Origin: an uncultured Eubacterium sp.
GTDB taxonomy: Bacteria > Bacillota > Clostridia > Lachnospirales > Lachnospiraceae
NCBI GenBank assembly: GCA_934358495.1
Contig: CAKRKO010000003.1
Coordinates: 10,032-74,031 of the forward strand
Length of the DNA: 64,000 bases
Reading direction: 5' to 3'
This document shows, in pieces, positions 44,014 to 53,786 of this stretch. How positions within the stretch are numbered: the first letter of the stretch is position 1; each line of letters starts with the position of its first letter. The notes under the pieces were generated by a model, which was given only the letters and a program-made list of their open reading frames with translations, was not told the DNA's origin and did no database searches. A program made the translations under genes and the position numbers.

Positions 44014-45417
44014 ATGTCAGAATTTAATAAGAAAAAAGTAACAGATAAAAATATAAATAATAATGATAATGAGCGTGAAATCCCAGATATTGTAACGGGA
44101 GAAGATAGAAAAACTGAATATAAAAAAGGTAAAAAGGCAAAGATGGAGCATTCAGCAAAGCATGTATTTGAGACCCGACTGCATCATCATCGTAAAAAAG
44201 ATAGAGAGCAGGATGATATTCTGGAGGATTTGGAATTTATATCAGAAGAGAGCGTGAAGGATAAATCTCGTATGGCCGGGGCAAAGGAAGAGTCGCATCA
44301 TTTTGCATCAAAGAAAAAGACTATGCGCCGAAGTCTGGATGAATCCGAAGCAAAAAAAGAGAAATCGATAGCATTTATGCGCAGAAATATCGCATTTGTC
44401 GGTATTGGCTGTCTGATTGTAATTGTTGTGATCTGTGCGATTATTATTGGCGTAAAGAGTATGAAGGAAAAGAAAGCTGCAAATCGTGATCAGTCATTAT
44501 CATCTCAGGAATATGAGACAGATCAGTATACGGAGATTAATACCTTGATTGAGAACTACTATACAGCATATGCGTCTGGCAATACAGGTGAGATGCTTAC
44601 ATATGCAAATCCAATCTCAGACAAGGAAAAAAGTTACATCACCATGTACAGTCAGTACATAGAAAAGTTTGATAATATTACCTGTTATACAAAGACTGGG
44701 GCAGATGATCATTCCTTTATTGTATCCGTGGCATTTGATCTGAAGTATAAGAATGTAGATACAGCAGCACCTGGACTGGACTTCTTCTATGTGACAACAA
44801 ATGACAAAGGCGAGTATTATATTGATAATATATACAGTCCATTTAACTTGAAGTATCAGGAGAATCCTATGGATGATACGATTCTTCAGCTGATCAGTGA
44901 TTATCAGAACGGTGAGGATGTCATTGCCCTGCAGGCAAATGTCCAGACTCGTTATGAGGATGCTGTTAATTCAGATGAAAATCTGAAAAATATGGTGGAA
45001 GTGACCCTGACAAATGCGATCAGCGAGTGGAATACACAGCAGCAACAGGAAGCAGACCAGAAAGCACAGGAGGCAGCTCAGCAGGTAGCACAGCAGGAAC
45101 AGGAAGCTGCTCAGCAGCAGGCCGCACAGGATCAGCAGGCACAAGAATCCGCACAGCAACAACAGGCTGCTGATCAGGCCGCACAGCAACAGCAGCAGAC
45201 AATGGATACAACGGAGACAGAACAGAAAGCATGGGTTTATGCAACGGAAACAATGAACATCCGTCAGGAACCGAATGAACAGTCTGCCGTACTTGCATCT
45301 GCAATCCAAGGTTCTGAGCTTCGTCAGCTTGCGGTAACTGCAAATGGATGGAGTAAGGTGAAAACCGGCAGTATCGTTGGATATGTAAAGACAGAATATG
45401 TTACAGCTCAGCAGTAA
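44014..45417 (+). CDS. Membrane-anchored SH3-domain protein with a glutamine-rich stalk
   Basis: 467 residues. A long, charged cytosolic part (1-120, with the His-rich RLHHHRKKD) precedes one membrane helix (about 125-150). Outside is a folded domain (about 165-285) with the look of a nuclear-transport-factor-like fold (YTEINTLIENYYTAYASGN). Then come a Gln/Ala-rich stalk (about 345-398) and a C-terminal bacterial SH3 domain (TMNIRQEPNEQSAVLAS, VGYVKTEYVT), which usually binds peptidoglycan. It sits just after pilT with its own promoter. A role in bringing pili through the wall is possible but is only inferred. Confidence 0.75.
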   Translation: MSEFNKKKVTDKNINNNDNEREIPDIVTGEDRKTEYKKGKKAKMEHSAKHVFETRLHHHRKKDREQDDILEDLEFISEESVKDKSRMAGAKEESHHFASKKKTMRRSLDESEAKKEKSIAFMRRNIAFVGIGCLIVIVVICAIIIGVKSMKEKKAANRDQSLSSQEYETDQYTEINTLIENYYTAYASGNTGEMLTYANPISDKEKSYITMYSQYIEKFDNITCYTKTGADDHSFIVSVAFDLKYKNVDTAAPGLDFFYVTTNDKGEYYIDNIYSPFNLKYQENPMDDTILQLISDYQNGEDVIALQANVQTRYEDAVNSDENLKNMVEVTLTNAISEWNTQQQQEADQKAQEAAQQVAQQEQEAAQQQAAQDQQAQESAQQQQAADQAAQQQQQTMDTTETEQKAWVYATETMNIRQEPNEQSAVLASAIQGSELRQLAVTANGWSKVKTGSIVGYVKTEYVTAQQ

Positions 45418-45450
45418 TGCTTCGCACGTATCATAAAAAGAAATAATAAA

Positions 45451-45478
45451 GAGGGGACAGGTTGACTGTTCCCTTTTG
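45451..45478 (+). terminator. Terminator of the SH3 protein gene
   Basis: GGGGACAG/CTGTTCCC stem with one G-T pair (45453-45460 with 45466-45473), GTTGA loop, then TTTT. Confidence 0.82.
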
Positions 45479-45484
45479 ATATGT

Positions 45485-45551
45485 ATATCAGATGTGAGAT
45501 GATTCTCACATCTGCAGGTGGTGAGCAACAAGAATGCTGAGGGCATTCTTG
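45485..45551 (+). repeat. Two-hairpin intergenic repeat element, copy 2
   Basis: The first hairpin is perfect: CAGATGTGAG (45489-45498) with CTCACATCTG (45505-45514). The second is CAAGAATGC (45529-45537) with GCATTCTTG (45543-45551) and a TGAGG loop, nearly the same as in copy 1 at 1039-1105. Bases 45485-45504 recur exactly at 46100-46119, on the far side of the next gene. Confidence 0.55.
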
Positions 45552-45674
45552 AACAGACGTGAGAAGACATGAATTTAAAGAAAATGAAGAAGCAAGGACA
45601 TTAATATTGACAGGTGGGAATGGAATATTTTGCAGTGAAATGACAATACTAACTTAAAAAGAGGAGGTTTTGTC

Positions 45675-46112
45675 ATGACACAGAAAGACGAAAACAATCT
45701 GCTTCATGCAATTTGCAAAAATTCCAACATGGGTGTGGATGCCATCCATGAAGTACTAAAAGATATTTATGACGAGGAATTTGCTTATGAATTAAACGTT
45801 CAGGCAGATAAAATGGAACAGTTTGGGCGGAAAGCGAGAATACGCTTGTGTGCAAACGGCAGCGAACCGGCACAGCCAAAACCATTAACAACGGCAATGC
45901 TCAAGACTTCTATCAGAATGCAAAAAGTACTTCAGAATAAGACCGAAGACGTGGCAGATATGATGGAAAAGGGTAATGAACGTGGTGTGAAAGAACTCAA
46001 ACATGCGATTCATAAGTATCGTGATGCTGGCATATTTGCAACGGAGCTGGCAAAAGAAATGATTGATTTTGAAGAGGATAATATGAGAAAAATGAAGACA
46101 TATCAGATGTGA
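45675..46112 (+). CDS. Small helical protein of unknown function
   Basis: 145 residues, predicted almost entirely helical, with four amphipathic stretches and no signal peptide. The pattern (QADKMEQFGRKARIRL, RMQKVLQNKTEDVADMMEKG) suggests a four-helix bundle of the ferritin-like/DUF2383 kind, but I see no clear di-iron ligand set. GGAGG lies 8-9 bases before the start. The end of the reading frame lies inside the second copy of a 20-base direct repeat (46100-46119) whose first copy is upstream at 45485. The gene may be a stress protein. Confidence 0.7.
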   Translation: MTQKDENNLLHAICKNSNMGVDAIHEVLKDIYDEEFAYELNVQADKMEQFGRKARIRLCANGSEPAQPKPLTTAMLKTSIRMQKVLQNKTEDVADMMEKGNERGVKELKHAIHKYRDAGIFATELAKEMIDFEEDNMRKMKTYQM

Positions 46113-46205
46113 GATGATTTTCTGGTTGATATTGTCTCTGTATAGATAAAAATTGTTACCGATGGAATGCGAAATAAAAAGAGAAAACAGAAGAGAGAAG
46201 AATAG

Positions 46206-46979
46206 ATGAATACAGAAAAAAGAGAGATTCAGGAAGGAATACGTATAAACAAATATCTGAGCGAAGCCGGGGTATGCTCCCGGCGCGCAGCAGATCGGGA
46301 AATCGAAAAGGGAAATGTATTGTTAGATGGGCGTAAAGCTGTGACCGGGGATAGAGTACTCCCGGGAATGCGGGTCACTTTTTGTGGGAAGGAAGTCTGC
46401 CCGGAGACGGAAGAAATCATGATTGCATTTCACAAACCGGTAGGAATTGTTTGTACAGCAGAAAAACGGGAAAAGAACAATATTATTGATTTTATCAATT
46501 ATCCGAAACGAATTTACCCTGTAGGACGTCTTGACAAGGATTCCGAGGGGCTGATTTTACTGACAAATCAGGGAGATCTGGTTAATAAGATGATGCGGGC
46601 CGGAAACTATCATGAGAAAGAATATGTGGTCACAGTAAATGAGAAAATTACACCTGAATTTCTGGAGCAGATGCGTGGAGGGTTGTATCTCGAAGAATTG
46701 GGAGTACATACAAGACCGTGTAAAGTGACACAAGTCAATGACAGAACGTTTCGTATTATATTGACTCAGGGATATAACCGCCAGATTCGCAGAATGTGTG
46801 AAACATGTGGATATCGTGTAAAACGGTTGGTGCGTACCAGAGTGATGAATATTCTTCTGAGCGATCTGGCACCGGGCACATATCGGGAACTGACAGCAGA
46901 AGAAATGGCTACATTAAATAAACTGACAGCGAAGTCATACAGTTCACCAAAGGGAAAAAATCCGGGAAAGAGGAGTTAG
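46206..46979 (+). CDS. 23S rRNA pseudouridine synthase, RluF/RluB group
   Basis: 257 residues. An N-terminal S4 RNA-binding domain (INKYLSEAGVCSRRAADREIEKG) is followed by the RsuA-type catalytic domain with VGRLDKDSEGLILLTN, which holds the catalytic Asp, and by GYNRQIRRMCE. The motif set is closest to RluF, which modifies U2604 of 23S rRNA. The exact site cannot be proved from sequence alone. It lies four bases before ligA. Confidence 0.92.
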   Translation: MNTEKREIQEGIRINKYLSEAGVCSRRAADREIEKGNVLLDGRKAVTGDRVLPGMRVTFCGKEVCPETEEIMIAFHKPVGIVCTAEKREKNNIIDFINYPKRIYPVGRLDKDSEGLILLTNQGDLVNKMMRAGNYHEKEYVVTVNEKITPEFLEQMRGGLYLEELGVHTRPCKVTQVNDRTFRIILTQGYNRQIRRMCETCGYRVKRLVRTRVMNILLSDLAPGTYRELTAEEMATLNKLTAKSYSSPKGKNPGKRS

Positions 46980-48998
<2,019 letters not shown>

Positions 48999-49025
48999 GT
49001 CTGCCAAATAAGAGAATTTGATCAT

Positions 49026-50498
49026 ATGAAGAAAAGAAAAAAAAAGAATAAAAAAAATCTGAATATGAAAAAATTACTGAGCACTATGTTTAAAATCGGA
49101 TGTATCGGTTTTGGCGGAGGATCAGCACTGGTACCGGTGATCGAATCAGAAGTCGTTTATGAGAAGAAACTGATTGACAAGGAAGAATATACGAAAGACG
49201 TGGTTGTGGCGAATATCACGCCGGGAGCTCTCCCGGTGGAAGTAGCCGCCGGTGTGGGTCGGAAGGTTTGGGGCATTCCGGGAATGATCCTGTCAGCTCT
49301 GCTGATGGGACTGCCGGGTACATTCCTGACGGTATTGTTTTTGATGATGATCAACTGTTCCGGAAACCTGGTGTTACGCCAGATTCTTTTTGCATCAGCA
49401 GGCGTGACGGCGTATATCATTTATATGTTGCTTATATATGCCAAGGGAACTTTTCGGGAAGGCAGGGAAAGTGGAACAGCAAAAAGCGGAATGACTTTTA
49501 TGATCCTTGTTTTTTTGCTGACTTCCGGAAAAGAAATATTTCAGCTGTTTGGAATTAACCGGACACCGATTTTTGACATATCAACGATTGATGTATTGTG
49601 CGTGGCATTTTTCATCATTTTCTTTATCGGAGGGAGATTACGCTGGAGCAGGATCCTGATTTCTGGAGCAGCCACGGTGCTGTATTGTCTTTGCGTCGGG
49701 AAAATGCATTTGATCAGCAGTCCGGAAGTATTGTGGGGGCTCAGAGCAGTAATGTCAATACTGGCAATTTACGGAATTTACAGCAGTATTGAGGGAAAAA
49801 TACCATTTTCATGGAATAAGCTGAAAAATCTGTTAAAAGAAGAAATCTCCTGGGCACTGTTTTTTTTGATTTTGTCGTTTCCAGCTCTGATTTGCTTTGG
49901 AGATACCATACGATTCGCAATCCGGGGACTGATCTCTGCAATTATATCATTCGGGGGTGGAGATGCGTATCTGGCGGTGGCAAATGGGCTTTTTGTCAAT
50001 ACCGGAATGATCAGTCATGATGATTTTTATTTTAAGATCGCATCTGTGGCAAACGGACTACCGGGATCAATTTTGTGTAAGATACTGACTGGGGTTGGAT
50101 ACATACTTGGATGTGAGAATGGTGGAACGTGGTGCGGCATTTTTGTGGCACTGTGTGGCTTTGCCTGCAGTATTGCAGCTTCCGGCGGCACATTTTCCGC
50201 TGTAGTGTACATTTATGAACAGTTTGAAAATCTAAGGATTTTCCATGTGCTGCAAACCTATATGCGTCCGATCGTGTCAGGACTGCTTCTGACAATTGGG
50301 GCATCCATGCTGTATCAGAATATGGAAATTGCCAGCTGGTATGAGTGGCCGGTTAAGACAATGGTATTGCTGACGCTTGGCATTATTCTGTTGAATATTT
50401 TCTGGCGCAGGCGTGGTGTAGTGCGTCCACTGCAAAGTGTATTGTTTTCCGCGGCGGTCTCTCTGATCGTATGTAACGTGTTTGCGTCAATCCCGTAA
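49026..50498 (+). CDS. Chromate-transporter (CHR) family membrane protein, two-domain form
   Basis: 490 residues with about ten membrane helices. Two CHR halves are visible: IGCIGFGGGSALVPVIESEVV (about 21-41) with ITPGALPVEVA, and AIISFGGGDAYLAVANGLF (about 302-320) with GLPGSIL. Long-chain CHR proteins include chromate exporters, but many anaerobe members have unknown anions as substrates, so I do not claim chromate resistance. The extreme N-terminus is a run of Lys. ATG 49026 lacks a good ribosome binding site; ATG 49065 is an alternative. Confidence 0.85.
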   Translation: MKKRKKKNKKNLNMKKLLSTMFKIGCIGFGGGSALVPVIESEVVYEKKLIDKEEYTKDVVVANITPGALPVEVAAGVGRKVWGIPGMILSALLMGLPGTFLTVLFLMMINCSGNLVLRQILFASAGVTAYIIYMLLIYAKGTFREGRESGTAKSGMTFMILVFLLTSGKEIFQLFGINRTPIFDISTIDVLCVAFFIIFFIGGRLRWSRILISGAATVLYCLCVGKMHLISSPEVLWGLRAVMSILAIYGIYSSIEGKIPFSWNKLKNLLKEEISWALFFLILSFPALICFGDTIRFAIRGLISAIISFGGGDAYLAVANGLFVNTGMISHDDFYFKIASVANGLPGSILCKILTGVGYILGCENGGTWCGIFVALCGFACSIAASGGTFSAVVYIYEQFENLRIFHVLQTYMRPIVSGLLLTIGASMLYQNMEIASWYEWPVKTMVLLTLGIILLNIFWRRRGVVRPLQSVLFSAAVSLIVCNVFASIP

Positions 50499-50506
50499 AA
50501 AATAAG

Positions 50507-50535
50507 TTTTCAAACGGGAAATAATTTGGTATACT
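50507..50535 (+). promoter_or_regulatory. Promoter of the asp23-nusB-xse series
   Basis: TTTTCA (50507-50512), 17 bases, and TATACT (50530-50535) with extended -10 TGG. The string TTTGGTATACT is shared with the selD promoter. Confidence 0.6.
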
Positions 50536-50577
50536 AGATAATAATGAAAAGTGAATTATATTTTAGGAGGTTTTTCC

Positions 50578-50961
50578 ATGGCTGAAGATAGAAAAGGATT
50601 AAAAATTAAAGAAGACGGACTTGGTGAAGTTCAGATTGCAGAAGAAGTCATCACAATCATTGCAGGACTTGCTGCCACAGAAGTAGAGGGTGTCTGCTCT
50701 ATGGGTGGAAATATCACAAAAGATCTGGTTAGCCGTCTTGGTATGAAGAACCTTTCCAAAGGTGTGCGTGTGGAAGTGACAGAGGAAGGAAAGATCGAAG
50801 TATATGTGACGATCAATATTGCTTACGGTTATGCAATCCCGGCAGTATCCGGCAATGTACAGGAGAAAGTAAAAGCAGCAATTGAGAATATGACAGGGCT
50901 TGAGGTATCCGGTGTAAATGTCAGAATTGCAGATGTTGACATGAAAAATGCAGTCGAGTAG
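50578..50961 (+). CDS. Asp23/Gls24 family envelope stress protein
   Basis: 127 residues, the typical short form. GEVQIAEEVITIIAGLAATEVEGV and VYVTINIAYGYAIPAVSGNVQEKVKAAIENMTG are the family signatures. Members coat the inner membrane face or help wall homeostasis. TTAGGAGG precedes ATG 50578; an in-frame ATG at 50551 is upstream of that site. Its position ahead of nusB is common in Clostridia. Confidence 0.93.
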   Translation: MAEDRKGLKIKEDGLGEVQIAEEVITIIAGLAATEVEGVCSMGGNITKDLVSRLGMKNLSKGVRVEVTEEGKIEVYVTINIAYGYAIPAVSGNVQEKVKAAIENMTGLEVSGVNVRIADVDMKNAVE

Positions 50962-51045
50962 GGCAACCTACTCGATTTGTGAGTAAAAACTTCCATCAGA
51001 CAGAGATGGGAGTGTACTCAAATGAGAAAAAATATGGAGGATAAC

Positions 51046-51441
51046 ATGAGCCGAAGAGAAGTGAGAGAACAGATTTTTAAAATTCTGTTTGGAGTAGAAT
51101 TTCACAGCGCTGAAGAGCTAGATGAGCAGATTGCGCTGTATATGGAAGAACTTGGAGAGGTACGTCAGAAAGATTCTGATTATATTTTAAATAAGGTACA
51201 CAGCATTGTAAAGCATCTGGATGATCTGGATGGAGCTTTAAATGCAGCATCCAAAAACTGGAAAACAAGCCGTATGGCGAAAGCAGAGCTTTCTATTCTG
51301 CGTCTGGCAGCCTACGAGATCAAATATGAGGAAGATATTCCGGTATCGGTATCTATCAATGAGGCTGTTGAACTGGCAAAATTATACGGATCTGATCAGG
51401 GACCGGCATTTGTAAACGGAATTTTATCCGGGCTGGCATGA
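51046..51441 (+). CDS. nusB: Transcription antitermination factor NusB
   Basis: 131 residues. RREVREQIFKILFGVEFH at the start and RLAAYEIKYEEDIPVSVSINEAVELAKLYG near residue 88 are typical. NusB with NusE binds boxA RNA and aids rRNA synthesis. GGAGG lies seven bases before ATG 51046; ATG 51022 in frame lies before that site. It overlaps xseA by four bases. Confidence 0.96.
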   Translation: MSRREVREQIFKILFGVEFHSAEELDEQIALYMEELGEVRQKDSDYILNKVHSIVKHLDDLDGALNAASKNWKTSRMAKAELSILRLAAYEIKYEEDIPVSVSINEAVELAKLYGSDQGPAFVNGILSGLA

Positions 51442-52655
51442 GGCGGAATGTTTATTCTGTGGGGCAGGTGAATTCTTATATTCAGAATATGTTCGCACAG
51501 GATTTTATGATGAGCCATATTGCAGTGCGGGGTGAGATATCTAACTGTAAATATCACAGCTCCGGACACATTTATTTTACTTTGAAAGATGAGACTGGCA
51601 TACTCAAAGCTGTGATGTTTCGCAGCAATGCAGCCAACGGATTGTCTTTTCACATGGATGTGGGCGACCGTGTCATTGTTCTGGGAGAAATCCGGATTTA
51701 TGAACGTGACGGACAGTATCAGCTGTATGCGCAACAGGTGACCCGTGACGGTGTTGGAATCCTCTACCAGAAATTTATGGAGCGAAAAAAAGAACTCGAA
51801 GAGATGGGAATGTTTGCGCAGGAATATAAGCGGGACATTCCCCGTTATGCGTTCCGCATCGGTGTGGTGACAGCACCAACCGGAGCGGCAATCCGTGATA
51901 TTCAGAATATTTCCCACCGCAGAAATCCTTACGTACAGCTGCTTTTATATCCTGCACTGGTGCAGGGCGAAGGTGCGACGGCATCCATTGTAGAGGGAAT
52001 TTATGCGATGGAGGAGAAAAATGTAGATGTGATCATCGTTGGACGAGGCGGTGGATCGATGGAAGACCTGTGGGCATTTAATGAAGAAATTGTCGCACGG
52101 GCTATTTTTGAATGCCCGATTCCAATTATATCTGCGGTTGGACATGAGACGGATTATACGATTGCTGATTATGTAGCAGATCTGCGTGCACCGACACCTT
52201 CAGCGGCAGCGGAACTTGCGGTATTCGATTACAGACAGGTGCAGGAACGGCTGGGTATGAGCGTGCAGACACTGTTGTACCGGATGAACCAGCAGATGGA
52301 ACTGGCAAGGAGCAGAGTACGGGAATATCAGCTGCATCTGAAAGCACTGCATCCGAAAAATCAGCTGATGCAGAAGCGGCAGTATCTGACGGATCTGGAG
52401 GAAAGCCTGGAGCGCAGCATGCAGGAAATTTTGCAAAAAAAACGGCATCAGCTGGAAATGTATGCAGCAAGACTGGACGGATGTTCCCCTTTGAAAAAAT
52501 TGCAGGGCTCATATGCATTCGTGAGTAAAGCGGATGGAAAGCCGATTCATTCTGTGGATGATGTGCAGGTGAATGAACAGATTGAGGCACAGCTGATGGA
52601 TGGAAAAATTATGGCAACAGTCTGTGGAACAGAGAAAAACGGAGTAGTGAAATAA
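51438..52655 (+). CDS. xseA: Exodeoxyribonuclease VII large subunit
   Basis: 405 residues. The N-terminal OB domain (VYSVGQVNSYIQNMFAQDF, VRGEISNCKYHSSGHIYFTLKD) and the catalytic core (TAPTGAAIRDIQNISHRRNP, VDVIIVGRGGGSMEDLWAFN, PIISAVGHETDYTIADYVAD) are complete, with a helical C-terminal part. It degrades single-stranded DNA together with the small subunit, whose gene begins two bases later. Confidence 0.97.
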   Translation: MRRNVYSVGQVNSYIQNMFAQDFMMSHIAVRGEISNCKYHSSGHIYFTLKDETGILKAVMFRSNAANGLSFHMDVGDRVIVLGEIRIYERDGQYQLYAQQVTRDGVGILYQKFMERKKELEEMGMFAQEYKRDIPRYAFRIGVVTAPTGAAIRDIQNISHRRNPYVQLLLYPALVQGEGATASIVEGIYAMEEKNVDVIIVGRGGGSMEDLWAFNEEIVARAIFECPIPIISAVGHETDYTIADYVADLRAPTPSAAAELAVFDYRQVQERLGMSVQTLLYRMNQQMELARSRVREYQLHLKALHPKNQLMQKRQYLTDLEESLERSMQEILQKKRHQLEMYAARLDGCSPLKKLQGSYAFVSKADGKPIHSVDDVQVNEQIEAQLMDGKIMATVCGTEKNGVVK

Positions 52656-52656
52656 A

Positions 52657-52875
52657 ATGGAAACGACGGAAGCAAAAGAATCTTTAGAGGAAATGTTTGA
52701 ACAGCTGGATGCCATCCTGAAGAACATGGAGGATCCGGAGCTTTCCCTGGAACATGCTTTTGCATTGTATGAGCAGGGAATGAAAAAAATACAGAACTGC
52801 AATCAGAAGCTGGATACCGTTGAGAAAAAAATGCTTCAGATCGCAGAGGATGGGACAGAAGTTCCTTTTGAATAA
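52657..52875 (+). CDS. xseB: Exodeoxyribonuclease VII small subunit
   Basis: 72 residues. SLEEMFEQLDAILKNMEDPELSLEHAFALYEQG is the usual two-helix XseB signature. Several copies wrap the helical arms of XseA. The start is one base after the xseA stop, so it is translationally coupled. Confidence 0.95.
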   Translation: METTEAKESLEEMFEQLDAILKNMEDPELSLEHAFALYEQGMKKIQNCNQKLDTVEKKMLQIAEDGTEVPFE

Positions 52876-52889
52876 GAGAGGTGTGGATG

Positions 52890-53777
52890 ATGGATATTAA
52901 GAAAGAGATTGCAGAGCATACCAGCCAGGTAGAGGAGATCATAAAAAAATATCTGCCGGGGGAGACCGGTTATCAGAAAACGGTGATGGAAGCAATGAAT
53001 TACAGCTTTCTGGCAGGGGGCAAACGTCTGCGGCCAATGCTGATGCAGGAAACGTACCGGTTGTTTGGCGGAACATCCGATATTATTGAGCCTTTTATGG
53101 CTGCAATTGAGATGATTCATACCTATTCTCTGATCCATGATGATCTTCCGGCGATGGATAATGATGATTACCGTCGTGGAAGAAAAACAACCCATGTCGT
53201 TTATGGAGAAGCCATGGGAATCCTGGCAGGAGACGCATTGCTGAATTTTGCATTTGAGACAGCCTGCAAAGGACTGATGCAGGACGTTGGAAATCCTGCG
53301 GCAGCCAGAGCAGTTCAGATTCTTGCGCAGAAAGCAGGTATCTATGGCATGCTTGGCGGCCAGGTTGTAGATGTAGAATCCGAGGGACAGCCACTGGAGC
53401 GGGAAAAACTGGATTTTATCTATGATCTGAAGACCGGAGCATTGATTGAGGCTTCCATGTTGATCGGTGCTGTGCTTGCAGATGCTTCCGAGGAAGAGCA
53501 GCAGGTGATCTTACAGGTGGCAAAAGATGTGGGACTTGCGTTTCAGATTCAGGATGATATTCTGGATGTGACCAGTGACATTGAGACTCTTGGCAAACCG
53601 ATCGGCAGTGATGAAAAAAATCACAAAACAACATACGTAACCATCCGCGGACTGGCACAGGCCACGAAGGATGTAGAGGAAATATCTGAGCGTGCATTAG
53701 AGGGAGTGGCATCGCTTTCAGAGACAAATATATTCTTGAATGAATTAATCAGATTTTTAATTCACAGAAAAAAATAG
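52890..53777 (+). CDS. ispA: Polyprenyl synthetase (farnesyl/geranylgeranyl diphosphate synthase)
   Basis: 295 residues. The first Asp-rich motif is DDLPAMDNDDYRRG (about residue 83) and the second FQIQDDILD (about 217-225), with GGKRLRPML at about 34. It condenses isopentenyl diphosphate onto allylic primers. Chain length is not certain; C15 is usual for this operon position. ATG 52890 follows GAGGTG by six bases; ATG 52887 or GTG 52881 are close alternatives. dxs follows nine bases later. Confidence 0.95.
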   Translation: MDIKKEIAEHTSQVEEIIKKYLPGETGYQKTVMEAMNYSFLAGGKRLRPMLMQETYRLFGGTSDIIEPFMAAIEMIHTYSLIHDDLPAMDNDDYRRGRKTTHVVYGEAMGILAGDALLNFAFETACKGLMQDVGNPAAARAVQILAQKAGIYGMLGGQVVDVESEGQPLEREKLDFIYDLKTGALIEASMLIGAVLADASEEEQQVILQVAKDVGLAFQIQDDILDVTSDIETLGKPIGSDEKNHKTTYVTIRGLAQATKDVEEISERALEGVASLSETNIFLNELIRFLIHRKK

Positions 53778-53786
53778 GGGATAAAA

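Noticed and set aside
44971..45570. A 199-codon minus-strand frame, rich in Leu and Cys
   Set aside because: It is the complement of the Gln/Ala-rich stalk codons (CAG/GCA) of the SH3 protein and has no family resemblance.
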